From contig CATNEN010000031.1 in NCBI GenBank assembly GCA_950097015.1, positions 2,480,001 through 2,544,000 on the forward strand: a stretch of 64,000 nucleotides of DNA. The letters run 5' to 3'. Every line of letters begins with the position of its first letter. Within the stretch, counting starts at the first letter, position 1. The notes beneath the pieces are model-generated. The model ran no database searches and was not told the DNA's origin. It saw nothing but the letters and a program-made list of their open reading frames with translations. The position numbers and the translations under genes were made by a program. The DNA is from Macrostomum hystrix (taxonomy: Eukaryota; Platyhelminthes; Macrostomidae). Below are positions 23,901-36,984 of this stretch, one piece after another.

Positions 23901-26900
23901 AACCAGATCTTGAATCATGGCTAAACTAGAGTTTGAATCTTGGCTAAACCAGAGTCTGAATCATGGCTAAACCAGCGTCTGAATCATGGCTAAAGCAGAG
24001 TTTGAATCATGGCTAAACCAGAGTCTGAATCATGGCTTAACCAGAGTTTGAATCATGGCTAAACCAGAGTTTGAATCATGGCTAAACCAGAGTTTGAATC
24101 ATGGCTAAACCAGAGTTTGAATCATGGCTAAACCAGAGTTTGAGTCATGGCTAAACCAGAGTCTGAATCATGGCTAAACCAACGTTTGAATCATGGCTAA
24201 CCTAGAGTCTGAATCATGGCTAAACTAGAGTTTGAATCTTGGCTAAACCAGAGTCTGAATCATGGCTAAACCAGCGTCTGAATCATGGCTAAAGCAGAGT
24301 TTGAATCATGGCTAAACCAGAGTCTGAATCATGGCTTAACCAGAGTTTGAATCATGGCTAAACCAGAGTTTGAATCATGGCTAAACCAGAGTTTTAATCA
24401 TGGCTAAACCAGATTTTGAATCATGGCTAAACCAGAGTTTGAGTCATGGCTAAACCAGAGTCTGAATCATGGCTAAACCAACGTTTGAATCATGGCTAAC
24501 CTAGAGTCTGAATCATGGCTAAACTAGAGTCTGAATCATGGCTAAACCAGAGTTTGAACCATGGCTAAACCAGAGTTTGAATCATGGCTAAACCAGCGTC
24601 TGAATCATGGCTAAACCAGCGTCTGAATCATGGCTAAAGCAGAGTTTGAATCATGGCTAAACCAGAGTCTGAATCATGGCTTAACCAGAGTTTGAATCAT
24701 GGCTAAACCAGAGTTTGAATCATGGCTAAACCAGAGTTTGAATCATGGCTAAACCAGATCTTGAATCATGGCTAAACTAGAGTTTGAATCATGGCTAAAC
24801 CAGAGTCTGAATCATGGCTAAACCAGCGTCTGAATCATGGCTAAAGCAGAGTTTGAATCATGGCTAAACCAGAGTCTGAATCATGGCTTAACCAGAGTTT
24901 GAATCATGGCTAAACCAGAGTTTGAATCATGGCTAAACCAGAGTTTGAATCATGGCTAAACCAGATCTTGAATCATGGCTAAACTAGAGTTTGAATCTTG
25001 GCTAAACCAGAGTCTGAATCATGGCTAAACCAGCGTCTGAATCATGGCTAAAGCAGAGTTTGAATCATGGCTAAACCAGAGTCTGAATCATGGCTTAACC
25101 AGAGTTTGAATCATGGCTAAACCAGAGTTTGAATCATGGCTAAACCAGAGTTTGAATCATGGCTAAACCAGAGTTTGAATCATGGCTAAACCAGAGTTTG
25201 AGTCATGGCTAAACCAGAGTCTGAATCATGGCTAAACCAACGTTTGAATCATGGCTAACCTAGAGTCTGAATCATGGCTAAACCATAGTCTGAATCATTG
25301 CTAAAATAGAGTCTGAATCATGGCTAAACCAGAGTCTGAATCATGGCTAAACCAGAGTCTGAATCATGGCTAAACTAGAGTCTGAATCATGGCTAAACCA
25401 GAGTCTGAATCATGGCTAAACTAGAGTCTGAATCATGGCTAAACCAGAGTTTGAACCATGGCTAAACCAGAGTTTGAATCATGGCTAAACCAGCGTCTGA
25501 ATCATGGCTAAACCAGCGTCTGAATCATGGCTAAACCAGAGTTTGAATCATGGCTAAACCAGAGTTTGAATATTGGCAACACCAGAGTTTGAATCATGGC
25601 TAAACCAGCGTCTGAATCATGGCTAAACCAGAGTTTGAATCATGGCTAAACCAGAGACTAAATCATGGCTAAACCATCATCATCAGCATGGCTAAACTAG
25701 AGTTTGAATCATGGCTAAACCATCATCATCAGCATGGCTAAACTAGAGTTTGAATCATGGCTAAACCAGAGTTTGAATAATGGCTACACCAGAGTTTGAA
25801 TCATGGCTAAACCAGATCTTGAATCATGGCTAAACTAGAGTTTGAATCATGGCTAAACCAGAGTCTGAATCATGGCTAAACCAGCGTCTGAATCATGGCT
25901 AAAGCAGAGTTTGAATCATGGCTAAACCAGAGTCTGAATCATGGCTTAACCAGAGTTTGAATCATGGCTAAACCAGAGTTTGAATCATGGCTAAACCAGA
26001 GTTTGAATCATGGCTAAACCAGATCTTGAATCATGGCTAAACTAGAGTTTGAATCATGGCTAAACCAGAGTCTGAATCATGGCTAAACCAGCGTCTGAAT
26101 CATGGCTAAAGCAGAGTTTGAATCATGGCTAAACCAGAGTCTGAATCATGGCTTAACCAGAGTTTGAATCATGGCTAAACCAGAGTTTGAATCATGGCTA
26201 AACCAGAGTTTGAATCATGGCTAAACCAGATCTTGAATCATGGCTAAACTAGAGTTTGAATCTTGGCTAAACCAGAGTCTGAATCATGGCTAAACCAGCG
26301 TCTGAATCATGGCTAAAGCAGAGTTTGAATCATGGCTAAACCAGAGTCTGAATCATGGCTTAACCAGAGTTTGAATCATGGCTAAACCAGAGTTTGAATC
26401 ATGGCTAAACCAGAGTTTGAATCATGGCTAAACCAGAGTTTGAATCATGGCTAAACCAGAGTTTGAGTCATGGCTAAACCAGAGTCTGAATCATGGCTAA
26501 ACCAACGTTTGAATCATGGCTAACCTAGAGTCTGAATCATGGCTAAACCATAGTCTGAATCATTGCTAAAATAGAGTCTGAATCATGGCTAAACCAGAGT
26601 CTGAATCATGGCTAAACCAGAGTCTGAATCATGGCTAAACTAGAGTCTGAATCATGGCTAAACCAGAGTCTGAATCATGGCTAAACTAGAGTCTGAATCA
26701 TGGCTAAACCAGAGTTTGAACCATGGCTAAACCAGAGTTTGAATCATGGCTAAACCAGCGTCTGAATCATGGCTAAACCAGCGTCTGAATCATGGCTAAA
26801 GCAGAGTTTGAATCATGGCTAAACCAGAGTCTGAATCATGGCTTAACCAGAGTTTGAATCATGGCTAAACCAGAGTTTGAATCATGGCTAAACCAGAGTT

Positions 26901-29900
26901 TGAATCATGGCTAAACCAGATCTTGAATCATGGCTAAACTAGAGTTTGAATCATGGCTAAACCAGAGTCTGAATCATGGCTAAACCAGCGTCTGAATCAT
27001 GGCTAAAGCAGAGTTTGAATCATGGCTAAACCAGAGTCTGAATCATGGCTTAACCAGAGTTTGAATCATGGCTAAACCAGAGTTTGAATCATGGCTAAAC
27101 CAGAGTTTGAATCATGGCTAAACCAGATCTTGAATCATGGCTAAACTAGAGTTTGAATCTTGGCTAAACCAGAGTCTGAATCATGGCTAAACCAGCGTCT
27201 GAATCATGGCTAAAGCAGAGTTTGAATCATGGCTAAACCAGAGTCTGAATCATGGCTTAACCAGAGTTTGAATCATGGCTAAACCAGAGTTTGAATCATG
27301 GCTAAACCAGAGTTTGAATCATGGCTAAACCAGAGTTTGAATCATGGCTAAACCAGAGTTTGAGTCATGGCTAAACCAGAGTCTGAATCATGGCTAAACC
27401 AACGTTTGAATCATGGCTAACCTAGAGTCTGAATCATGGCTAAACCATAGTCTGAATCATTGCTAAAATAGAGTCTGAATCATGGCTAAACCAGAGTCTG
27501 AATCATGGCTAAACCAGAGTCTGAATCATGGCTAAACTAGAGTCTGAATCATGGCTAAACCAGAGTCTGAATCATGGCTAAACTAGAGTCTGAATCATGG
27601 CTAAACCAGAGTTTGAACCATGGCTAAACCAGAGTTTGAATCATGGCTAAACCAGCGTCTGAATCATGGCTAAACCAGCGTCTGAATCATGGCTAAACCA
27701 GAGTTTGAATCATGGCTAAACCAGAGTTTGAATATTGGCAACACCAGAGTTTGAATCATGGCTAAACCAGCGTCTGAATCATGGCTAAACCAGAGTTTGA
27801 ATCATGGCTAAACCAGAGACTAAATCATGGCTAAACCATCATCATCAGCATGGCTAAACTAGAGTTTGAATCATGGCTAAACCATCATCATCAGCATGGC
27901 TAAACTAGAGTTTGAATCATGGCTAAACCAGAGTTTGAATAATGGCTACACCAGAGTTTGAATCATGGCTAAACCAGATCTTGAATCATGGCTAAACTAG
28001 AGTTTGAATCATGGCTAAACCAGAGTCTGAATCATGGCTAAACCAGCGTCTGAATCATGGCTAAAGCAGAGTTTGAATCATGGCTAAACCAGAGTCTGAA
28101 TCATGGCTTAACCAGAGTTTGAATCATGGCTAAACCAGAGTTTGAATCATGGCTAAACCAGAGTTTGAATCATGGCTAAACCAGATCTTGAATCATGGCT
28201 AAACTAGAGGGGGCGAGTGGGTCAGCGGCTAACGTCGCTGCCTCGCACTCCAAAGGACGCTAGTTCGATTCACCCTTCAAGTCACGATTAATTTCGGGAC
28301 TTGTTGGGGGGGTTTGGACAGTAGCGACCGGCGGAGGTGCACCATATTTCGTGCAATCAAAGCTTGAAATAATAGCTTCGCTCCTGCCTTCTGCATGCCT
28401 GCTTGTTTGTGTTTGTGTTTGTGCGTTGGGCCGGGTGTGAGGCGTTGTATGGGGGGTGGGGCGGGTGTGCACCAGCCATGCGTGCTCTGAGCGGCGAGGT
28501 TTCACCAGCCGTCTGCGCGCGTGACTTGGTCCTCTCGTCCCTACCCTTCAGGCATGTAAGTCCTCCCCTTGTTTGGTCAGCTCTGTGCGTGTGCGGGCCT
28601 GGGGTGAGAGGCACTCCGGCTGCCGCCCCCTTCCCCGCTTGGCTTGCGGCTGTGTATGAGGTGCCTGTGTTCAGGGGTCTAGATGGCGCGATGGGCGACT
28701 CCCGCCTAGTTCGCCGGCCTGGGGGCATGCCGTTCCTGCGCTTGTGCGTCAAGTGCCCCAGGCCCCCCTGCAATTAAGTAAAGTATGGCTAAACTAGAGT
28801 TTGAATCATGGCTAAACCAGAGTCTGAATCATGGCTAAACCAGCGTCTGAATCATGGCTAAAGCAGAGTTTGAATCATGGCTAAACCAGAGTCTGAATCA
28901 TGGCTTAACCAGAGTTTGAATCATGGCTAAACCAGAGTTTGAATCATGGCTAAACCAGAGTTTGAATCATGGCTAAACCAGATCTTGAATCATGGCTAAA
29001 CTAGAGTTTGAATCTTGGCTAAACCAGAGTCTGAATCATGGCTAAACCAGCGTCTGAATCATGGCTAAAGCAGAGTTTGAATCATGGCTAAACCAGAGTC
29101 TGAATCATGGCTAAACCAGAGTCTGAATCATGGCTAAACCAGAGTTTGAATCATGGCTAAACCAGAGTTTGAATCATGGCTTAACCAGAGTTTGAATCAT
29201 GGCTAAACCAGAGTTTGAATCATGGCTAAACCAGAGTTTGAATCATGGCTAAACCAGAGTTTGAATCATGGCTAAACCAGAGTTTGAGTCATGGCTAAAC
29301 CAGAGTCTGAATCATGTTTAGCCAACGTTTGAATCATGGCTAACCTAGAGTCTGAATCATGGCTAAACCATAGTCTGAATCATTGCTAAAATAGAGTCTG
29401 AATCATGGCTAAACCAGAGTCTGAATCATGGCTAAACCATAGTCTGAATCATTGCTAAAATAGAGTCTGAATCATGGCTAAACCAGAGTTTGAATCATGG
29501 CTAAACCAGATCTTGAATCATGGCTAAACTAGAGTTTGAATCTTGGCTAAACCAGAGTCTGAATCATGGCTAAACCAGAGTTTGAATATTGGCAACACCA
29601 GAGTTTGAATCATGGCTAAACCAGCGTCTGAATCATGGCTAAACCAGAGTTTGAATCATGGCTAAACCAGAGACTAAATCATGGCTAAACCATCATCATC
29701 AGCATGGCTAAACTAGAGTTTGAATCATGGCTAAACCATCATCATCAGCATGGCTAAACTAGAGTTTGAATCATGGCTAAACCAGAGTTTGAATAATGGC
29801 TACACCAGAGTTTGAATCATGGCTAAACCAGATCTTGAATCATGGCTAAACTAGAGTTTGAATCATGGCTAAACCAGAGTCTGAATCATGGCTAAACCAG

Positions 29901-32112
29901 CGTCTGAATCATGGCTAAAGCAGAGTTTGAATCATGGCTAAACCAGAGTCTGAATCATGGCTTAACCAGAGTTTGAATCATGGCTAAACCAGAGTTTGAA
30001 TCATGGCTAAACCAGAGTTTGAATCATGGCTAAACCAGATCTTGAATCATGGCTAAACTAGAGTTTGAATCATGGCTAAACCAGAGTCTGAATCATGGCT
30101 AAACCAGCGTCTGAATCATGGCTAAAGCAGAGTTTGAATCATGGCTAAACCAGAGTCTGAATCATGGCTTAACCAGAGTTTGAATCATGGCTAAACCAGA
30201 GTTTGAATCATGGCTAAACCAGAGTTTGAATCATGGCTAAACCAGATCTTGAATCATGGCTAAACTAGAGTTTGAATCTTGGCTAAACCAGAGTCTGAAT
30301 CATGGCTAAACCAGCGTCTGAATCATGGCTAAAGCAGAGTTTGAATCATGGCTAAACCAGAGTCTGAATCATGGCTAAACCAGAGTCTGAATCATGGCTA
30401 AACCAGAGTTTGAATCATGGCTAAACCAGAGTTTGAATCATGGCTTAACCAGAGTTTGAATCATGGCTAAACCAGAGTTTGAATCATGGCTAAACCAGAG
30501 TTTGAATCATGGCTAAACCAGAGTTTGAATCATGGCTAAACCAGAGTTTGAGTCATGGCTAAACCAGAGTCTGAATCATGTTTAGCCAACGTTTGAATCA
30601 TGGCTAACCTAGAGTCTGAATCATGGCTAAACCATAGTCTGAATCATTGCTAAAATAGAGTCTGAATCATGGCTAAACCAGAGTCTGAATCATGGCTAAA
30701 CCATAGTCTGAATCATTGCTAAAATAGAGTCTGAATCATGGCTAAACCAGAGTTTGAATCATGGCTAAACCAGATCTTGAATCATGGCTAAACTAGAGTT
30801 TGAATCTTGGCTAAACCAGAGTCTGAATCATGGCTAAACCAGCGTCTGAATCATGGCTAAAGCAGAGTTTGAATCATGGCTAAACCAGAGTCTGAATCAT
30901 GGCTAAACCAGAGTCTGAATCATGGCTAAACCAGAGTTTGAATCATGGCTAAACCAGAGTTTGAATCATGGCTTAACCAGAGTTTGAATCATGGCTAAAC
31001 CAGAGTTTGAATCATGGCTAAACCAGAGTTTGAATCATGGCTAAACCAGAGTTTGAATCATGGCTAAACCAGAGTTTGAGTCATGGCTAAACCAGAGTCT
31101 GAATCATGGCTAAACCAACGTTTGAATCATGGCTAACCTAGAGTCTGAATCATGGCTAAACCATAGTCTGAATCATTGCTAAAATAGAGTCTGAATCATG
31201 GCTAAACCAGAGTCTGAATCATGGCTAAACCAGAGTCTGAATCATGGCTAAACTAGAGTCTGAATCATGGCTAAACCAGAGTCTGAATCATGGCTAAACT
31301 AGAGTCTGAATCATGGCTAAACCAGAGTTTGAACCATGGCTAAACCAGAGTTTGAATCATGGCTAAACCAGCGTCTGAATCATGGCTAAACCAGCGTCTG
31401 AATCATGGCTAAACCAGAGTTTGAATCATGGCTAAACCAGAGTTTGAATATTGGCAACACCAGAGTTTGAATCATGGCTAAACCAGCGTCTGAATCATGG
31501 CTAAACCAGAGTTTGAATCATGGCTAAACCAGAGACTAAATCATGGCTAAACCATCATCATCAGCATGGCTAAACTAGAGTTTGAATCATGGCTAAACCA
31601 TCATCATCAGCATGGCTAAACTAGAGTTTGAATCATGGCTAAACCAGAGTTTGAATAATGGCTACACCAGAGTTTGAATCATGGCTAAACCAGAGTCTGA
31701 ATCATGGCTAAACTAGAGTTTGAATCATGGCTAAACCAGAGTTTGAATAATGGCTACACCAGAGTTTGAATCATGGCTAAACCAGAGTCTGAATCATGGC
31801 TAAACCAGAGTTTGAATCTTGGCTAAACCAGAGTTTCAATCATGGCTAACCCAGCGTTTGAATCATGGCTAAACCAGAGTTTGAATCATGGCAAAAACCG
31901 AGTTTCAATCATGGCTAACCCAGCGTTTGAATCATGGCTAAACCAGAGTTTGAATCATAGCCAACCAGAGTTTGAATCTTGGCTAAACCAGAGTTTGAAT
32001 CATAGCCAACCAGAGTCTGAATCATGGCAAAACGAGAGTTTGAATCATAGCCCACCAGGGTTTAAAACATGGCGAAACCTGAGTTTGAATCTTGGCTAAC
32101 CCAGCGTTTGAA
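14901..32112 (+). repeat. 17-kb 23-bp satellite array with higher-order structure
   Basis: About 720 copies of a 23-bp unit (core ATGGCTAAACCAGAGTTTGA) once the SINE is removed. A nine-monomer, 207-bp higher-order repeat is clear: AGATCTT starts at 16154, 16361 and 16568. Larger blocks are marked by a rare AGACTAAATC monomer at 15995, 21814, 25655, 27817, 29671 and 31533. The first three spacings (5819, 3841 and 2162 bp) are exact multiples of 23; the last two fit after removing the SINE and single-base deletions. The last 300 bp are more diverged. Confidence 0.95.
28210..28784 (+). mobile_element. tRNA-derived SINE inserted in the satellite
   Basis: A 575-bp non-satellite insert whose first 65 bp look like a tRNA: a box-A-like GAGTGGGTCAGCGGC and a B box AGTTCGATTCA. 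The body is GC-rich with a (GTTT/GTGT) stretch, and the tail is AATTAAGTAAAGT. The 15-bp ATGGCTAAACTAGAG flanks both sides (28195-28209, 28785-28799) and breaks the 23-bp phase, as a target duplication would. Open frames within it have no ATG-led support. Confidence 0.8.
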
Positions 32113-32118
32113 AAATCA

Positions 32119-33394
32119 ACGTCAACTGGGGAGTCATCATCAAAATGGGGATCATGGTGAACTGGGCGATCATGGTAAACTGGGGGATAATTGTCGACTG
32201 GGGGATCATTGTCAACTGGGGGATCATTGTCAACTGGGGGATCATTGTCAACTGGGGGATCTTTGTCAACTGGGGGATCATTGTATACTGTGGGATCATT
32301 GTCAACTGGGGGATCATTGTCAACTGGGGGATCATTGTCAACTGGGGGATCGTTGTCAACTGGGGGATCATTGTCAACTGGGGGAACATTGTCAACTGGA
32401 GGAACATTGTTAACTAGGGATCATCATCAATGGGGAGACTTCATCAACTGGGGGACCATTGTGAACTGGGGGATCTTTGTTAACTGGGGGATCATTGTCA
32501 ACTGGGGGATCATTCTCAACTGGGGGATCATTGTCAACTGGGGGATCATTTTCAACTGGGGGATCATCATCAACTGGAGGATCATTGTCAACTGGGGGAT
32601 CATTGTCAACTGGGGGATCATTGTCAACTGGGGGATCATTGTCAACTGGGTGATCATCATCAACTGGGGGATCATTGTCAACTGGGGGAACATTGTCAAA
32701 TGGAGGAACATTGTTAACTAGGGATCATCATCAATGGGGAGACTTCATCAACTGGGGGACCATTGTGAACTGGGGGATCTTTGTTAACTGGGGGATCATT
32801 GTCAACTGGGGGATCATTCTCAACTGGGGGATCATTGTCAACTGGGGGATCATTTTCAACTGGGGGATCATCATCAACTGGAGGATCATTGTCAACTGGG
32901 GGATCATTGTCAACTGGGGGATCATTGTCAACTGGGGGATCATTGTCAACTGGGTGATCATCATCAACTGGGGGATCATTGTCAACTGGGGGAACATTGT
33001 CAAATGGAGGAACATTGTTAACTGGGGATCATCATCAATGGGGAGACTTCATCAACTGGGGGATCATTGTGAACTGGGGGATCTTTGTTAACTGGGGGAT
33101 CATTGTCAACTGGGGGATCATTGTCAACTGGGGGATCATTTTCAACTGGGGGATCATCATCAACTGGGGGATCATCATCAACTGGGTGATCATTGTGAAC
33201 TGGGGGATCTTTGTCAACTGGGGGATCATTGTCAACTGTGGGATCATTGTCAACTGGGGGATCATTGTCAAATGGGGGATCATTGTCAACTGGGGGATCG
33301 TTGTCAACTGGGGGTTCATTGTCAACTGGGGGTTCATTGTCAACTGGGGGATCATTGTCAACTGGGGGATCATTGTCAACTGGGGGTTCATTGT
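32119..33394 (+). repeat. 18-bp minisatellite in C
   Basis: About 70 copies of the AACTGGGGGATCATTGTC family. A roughly 304-bp block (32427-32730) is repeated immediately (32731-33034) with apparently no differences over most of its length. Confidence 0.95.
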
Positions 33395-33488
33395 AGCTTT
33401 AAAAAGCTGTAAATTCAGCTGCTACAAAGTATATACTAGACGAATTAAAAGTATTTCTGCTCTCCGAAGGGGGGCAAAACTTGCTAGT
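33395..33488 (+). other. Hairpin-rich 3' terminus of element C
   Basis: Same three hairpins as A; the GC hairpin reads CTCCGAAGGGG. Ends ACTTGCTAGT, with D starting at the next base. Confidence 0.8.
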
Positions 33489-34086
33489 CCACTATACTAA
33501 AAATGAAATGGTTGGTTGCTTGGTTGCTTGTAATTGATTTTCTCCCGAACGGCTCAACCGATTTTCACCATTTCTTCACCAAAAGATGCCAAATATAGGG
33601 ACAATTATACACGTATTTTTATTAAGCTTAACTTTATTGCTAAAGGGATTAAATATTCGAAAAACATGATTTTTCAAAGGTCAAACATCTTGGCCTATTG
33701 AGAATTTTACTCACTGCCACTGAATTAGAATTGCATCGTCAAATTGCGCAACAACCCCTAGCTGATTGAATTTAAAGCCTGCACTCTGGAGACAAATTGG
33801 AAATAAATGTACACAACCAACCGCGAGACTGAGTGTACTCTATTTTCTCACTTCATCGTACAAAGCCAGAACTCTGAGAATTCATTTTATAAGGCTGATT
33901 TCTGCACCCACTAACCAACAGTCGGAATAGCCGATGTGTAGGCACGAGGAATAAGTTAGGCTAGGCTAGGGTTCGATTCTGCACTGCGTCAAATCATATA
34001 GACTAATTTTCAGCCAAGTAGTGATTGAAGATTTTTTTAATTTATTTTTTTCATTTCGTAAATAAAATATCATAAATACTAGCACA

Positions 34087-36832
34087 CCTGCTAAACCAGA
34101 GTTTGAATCATGGCTAAACCAGAGTCTGAATCATGGCCAAACCAGAGTCTGAATCATGGCTAAACTAGAGTTTGAATCATGGCTAAACCAGAGACTAAAT
34201 CATGGCTACACCAGGGTTTGAATCATGGCTAAACCAGAGTTTGAATCATAGCTAAACCAGCGTCTGAATCATGGCTAACCCAGAGTTTGAATCATGGCTA
34301 AACCAGATCTTGAATCATGGCTAACCCAGAGTTTGAATCATGGCTAAACCAGATCTTGAATCATGGCTAACCCAGAGTTTGAATCATGGCTAAACCAGAT
34401 CTTGAATCATGGCTAAACTAGAGTCTGAATCATGGCTAAACCAGAGTCTGAATCATGGCTAAACCAGATCTTGAATCATGGCTAAACCAGAGTTTAAATC
34501 ATGGCTAAACCATAGTCTGAATCATGGCTAAACCAGAGTTTGAATCATGGCTAAACCAGAGCTTGAATCATGGCAAAACCAGCGTCTGAATCATGGCTAA
34601 ACCAGCGTCTGAATCATGGCTAAACAATAATATGAATCATTGCTAAACCAGAGTCTGAATCATTGCTAAACCAGAGTTTCAATCATGGCTAAACCCGAGT
34701 TTGAAGCACGGCTAAACCAGAATTTTTATCATGGCTAAACCTGAGTCTGAATCATGGCTAAACCAGAGTTTAAATCATGGCTAAACCATAGTCTGAATCA
34801 TGGCTACACCAGAGTCTGAATCATGGCTAAACCAGCATTTGAATCATGGCTAAACCAGAGTTTGAATCATGGCTAAACCAGAGTCTGAATCACGGCTAAA
34901 CCAGAGTTTGAATCATGGCTAAACCAGATCTTGAATCATGGCTAAACTAGAGTCTGAATCATGGCTAAACCAGAGTCTGAATCATGGCTAAACCAGATCT
35001 TGAATCATGGCTAAACCAGAGTTTAAATCATGGCTAAACCATAGTCTGAATCATGGCTAAACCAGAGTTTGAATCATGGCTAAACCAGAGCTTGAATCAT
35101 GGCAAAACCAGCGACTGAATCATGGCTAAACCAGCGTTTGAATCATGGCTAAACCAGAGTTTAAATCATGGCTAAACCATAGTCTGAATCATGGCTAAAC
35201 CAGAGTCTGAATCATGGCTAAACCATAATATGAATCATTGCTAAACCAGAGTTTGAATCATGGCTAAACCAGAGCTTGAATCATGGCAAAACCAGCGTCT
35301 GAATCATGGCTAAACCAGCGTTTGAATCATGGCTAAACCAGAGATTAAATCATGGCTAAACCATAGTCTGAATCATGGCTAAACCAGAGTCTGAATCATG
35401 GCTAAACCATAATATGAATCATTGCTAAACCAGAGTTTGAATCATGGCTAAACCAGAGCTTGAATCATGGCTAAACTGGAGTCTGAATCATGGCTAAACC
35501 AGAGTCTGAATCATGGCTTAACCAGTGTTTGAATCATGGCTAAACCAGAGTTTGAATCATGGCTAAACCAGAGTTTGAATCATGGCTAAACCAGAGTTTA
35601 AAACATGGCTAAACCAGAGTTTGAATCATGGCTAAACCAGAGTCCGAATCGTGGCTAAACCAGAGTCCGAATCATGGCTAAACCAGAGTTTGAATCATGG
35701 CTAAACCAGAGTTTGAAGCATGGCTAAACCAGAGCTTGAATCATGGCTAAACCAGCGTCTGAATCATGGCTAAACCAGAGTCTGAATCATGGCTAAACCA
35801 GAGTCCGAATCATGGCTAAACCAGAGTTTGAAGCATGGCTAAACCAGAGTTTGAATCATGGCTAAACCAGAGTCCGAATCATGGCTAAACCAGAGTTTGA
35901 ATCATGGCTAAACCAGAGTTTGAAGCATGGCTAAACCAGAGTTTGAATCATGGCTAAACCAGAGTCTGAATCATGGCTAAAGCAGAGTTTGAATCATGGC
36001 TAAACCAGAGTCTGAATCATGGCTTAACAAGAGTTTGAATCATGGCTAAACCAGAGTTTAAATTATGGCTAAACCAGAGTTTGAATCATGGCTACACCAG
36101 AGTTTGAATCATGGCTAAACCAGAGTTTGAAACATGGCTAAACCAGAGTTTGAATCATGGCTAAACCAGAGTTTGAATCATGGCAAAACCAGCGTCTGAA
36201 TCATGGCTAAACCAGAGTTTGAAACATGGCTAAACCAGAGTCCGAATCATGGCTAAAGCAGAGTTTGAATTATTGCTAAACCAGCGTCTGAATCATGGCA
36301 AAACCAGCGTCTGAATCTTGGCTAAACCAGAGTCTGAATCATGGCTTAACAAAAGTTTGAATCATGGCTAAACCAGATCTTGAATCATGGCTAAAACAGA
36401 GCTTGAATCATGGCTAAACCAGAGTCTGAATCATGGCTAAACCAGAGTCCGAATCATGGCTAAACCAGAGTCTGAAACATGGCTAAACCAGAGCTTGAAT
36501 CATGGCTAAACTGGAGTCTGAATCATGGCTAAACCAGAGTCTGAATCATGGCTAAACCAGAGTCTGAATCATGGCTTAACAAGAGTTTGAATCATGGCTA
36601 AACCAGATCTTGAATCATGGCTAAAACAGAGCTTGAATCATGGCTAAACCAGAGTCTGAATCATGGCTAAACAAGAGTCTGAATCGTGGCTAAACCAGAG
36701 TTTTAATCATGGCTAAACCAGATTTTGAATCTTGGTTAAACCAGAGTTAGAATCATGGCCAACCAGAGTTTGAATCATGGCTAAACCAGTGTTTGAATCA
36801 TGGCAAAACCAGAGTTTGAATCATGACAAAAG
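34087..36832 (+). repeat. 23-bp minisatellite in D
   Basis: About 119 copies of the ATGGCTAAACCAGAGTTTGA family with many private variants. Blocks with CATAATATGAATCATTGC recur near 34627, 35225 and 35407. Confidence 0.95.
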
Positions 36833-36984
36833 TTTTCTTTTGTCATTGAATTGAATTCTCGACATTTTAAGTTTGTTATCTCATAACGTCATAATGATAT
36901 ATATTTGTATGATAAAAATTTTGCCTAATATTCACTTAATTATTGTTCTTCTCAATTTTCTACAAAAGAAGCTGGGCAACATTT
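36833..36984. other. Non-repeat AT-rich segment inside element D
   Basis: Unique sequence between the 23-bp and 18-bp arrays, absent at the same junction in A, B and C. It could be a relic of the ancestral internal sequence or a small insertion. Confidence 0.5.

Larger units (their letters stand above)
14316..33488 (+). mobile_element. Helentron/HINE-like element C (19 kb, satellite-filled)
   Basis: Starts CCACTATACTAAAAATG and a (GGTT)n run. A 0.6-kb 5' module follows, then a 17-kb 23-bp array, an 18-bp array and a 3' module ending TTGCTAGT at 33488. The 5' module differs from that of A/B but keeps the same start, tetranucleotide position and a TTAAATATTCGAAAAAC block. It also holds a tRNA-like stretch near 14738-14810 with a GGTTCGATTC B box. 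One SINE (28210-28784) interrupts the array. Confidence 0.7.

Noticed and set aside
28403-28777. Open frames of about 124-138 codons inside the SINE
   Set aside because: SINEs are non-coding; the frames are in GC-rich sequence and have no domain.
14901-32112. CRISPR array
   Set aside because: 23-bp units are directly adjacent with no unique spacers, and the context is eukaryotic.
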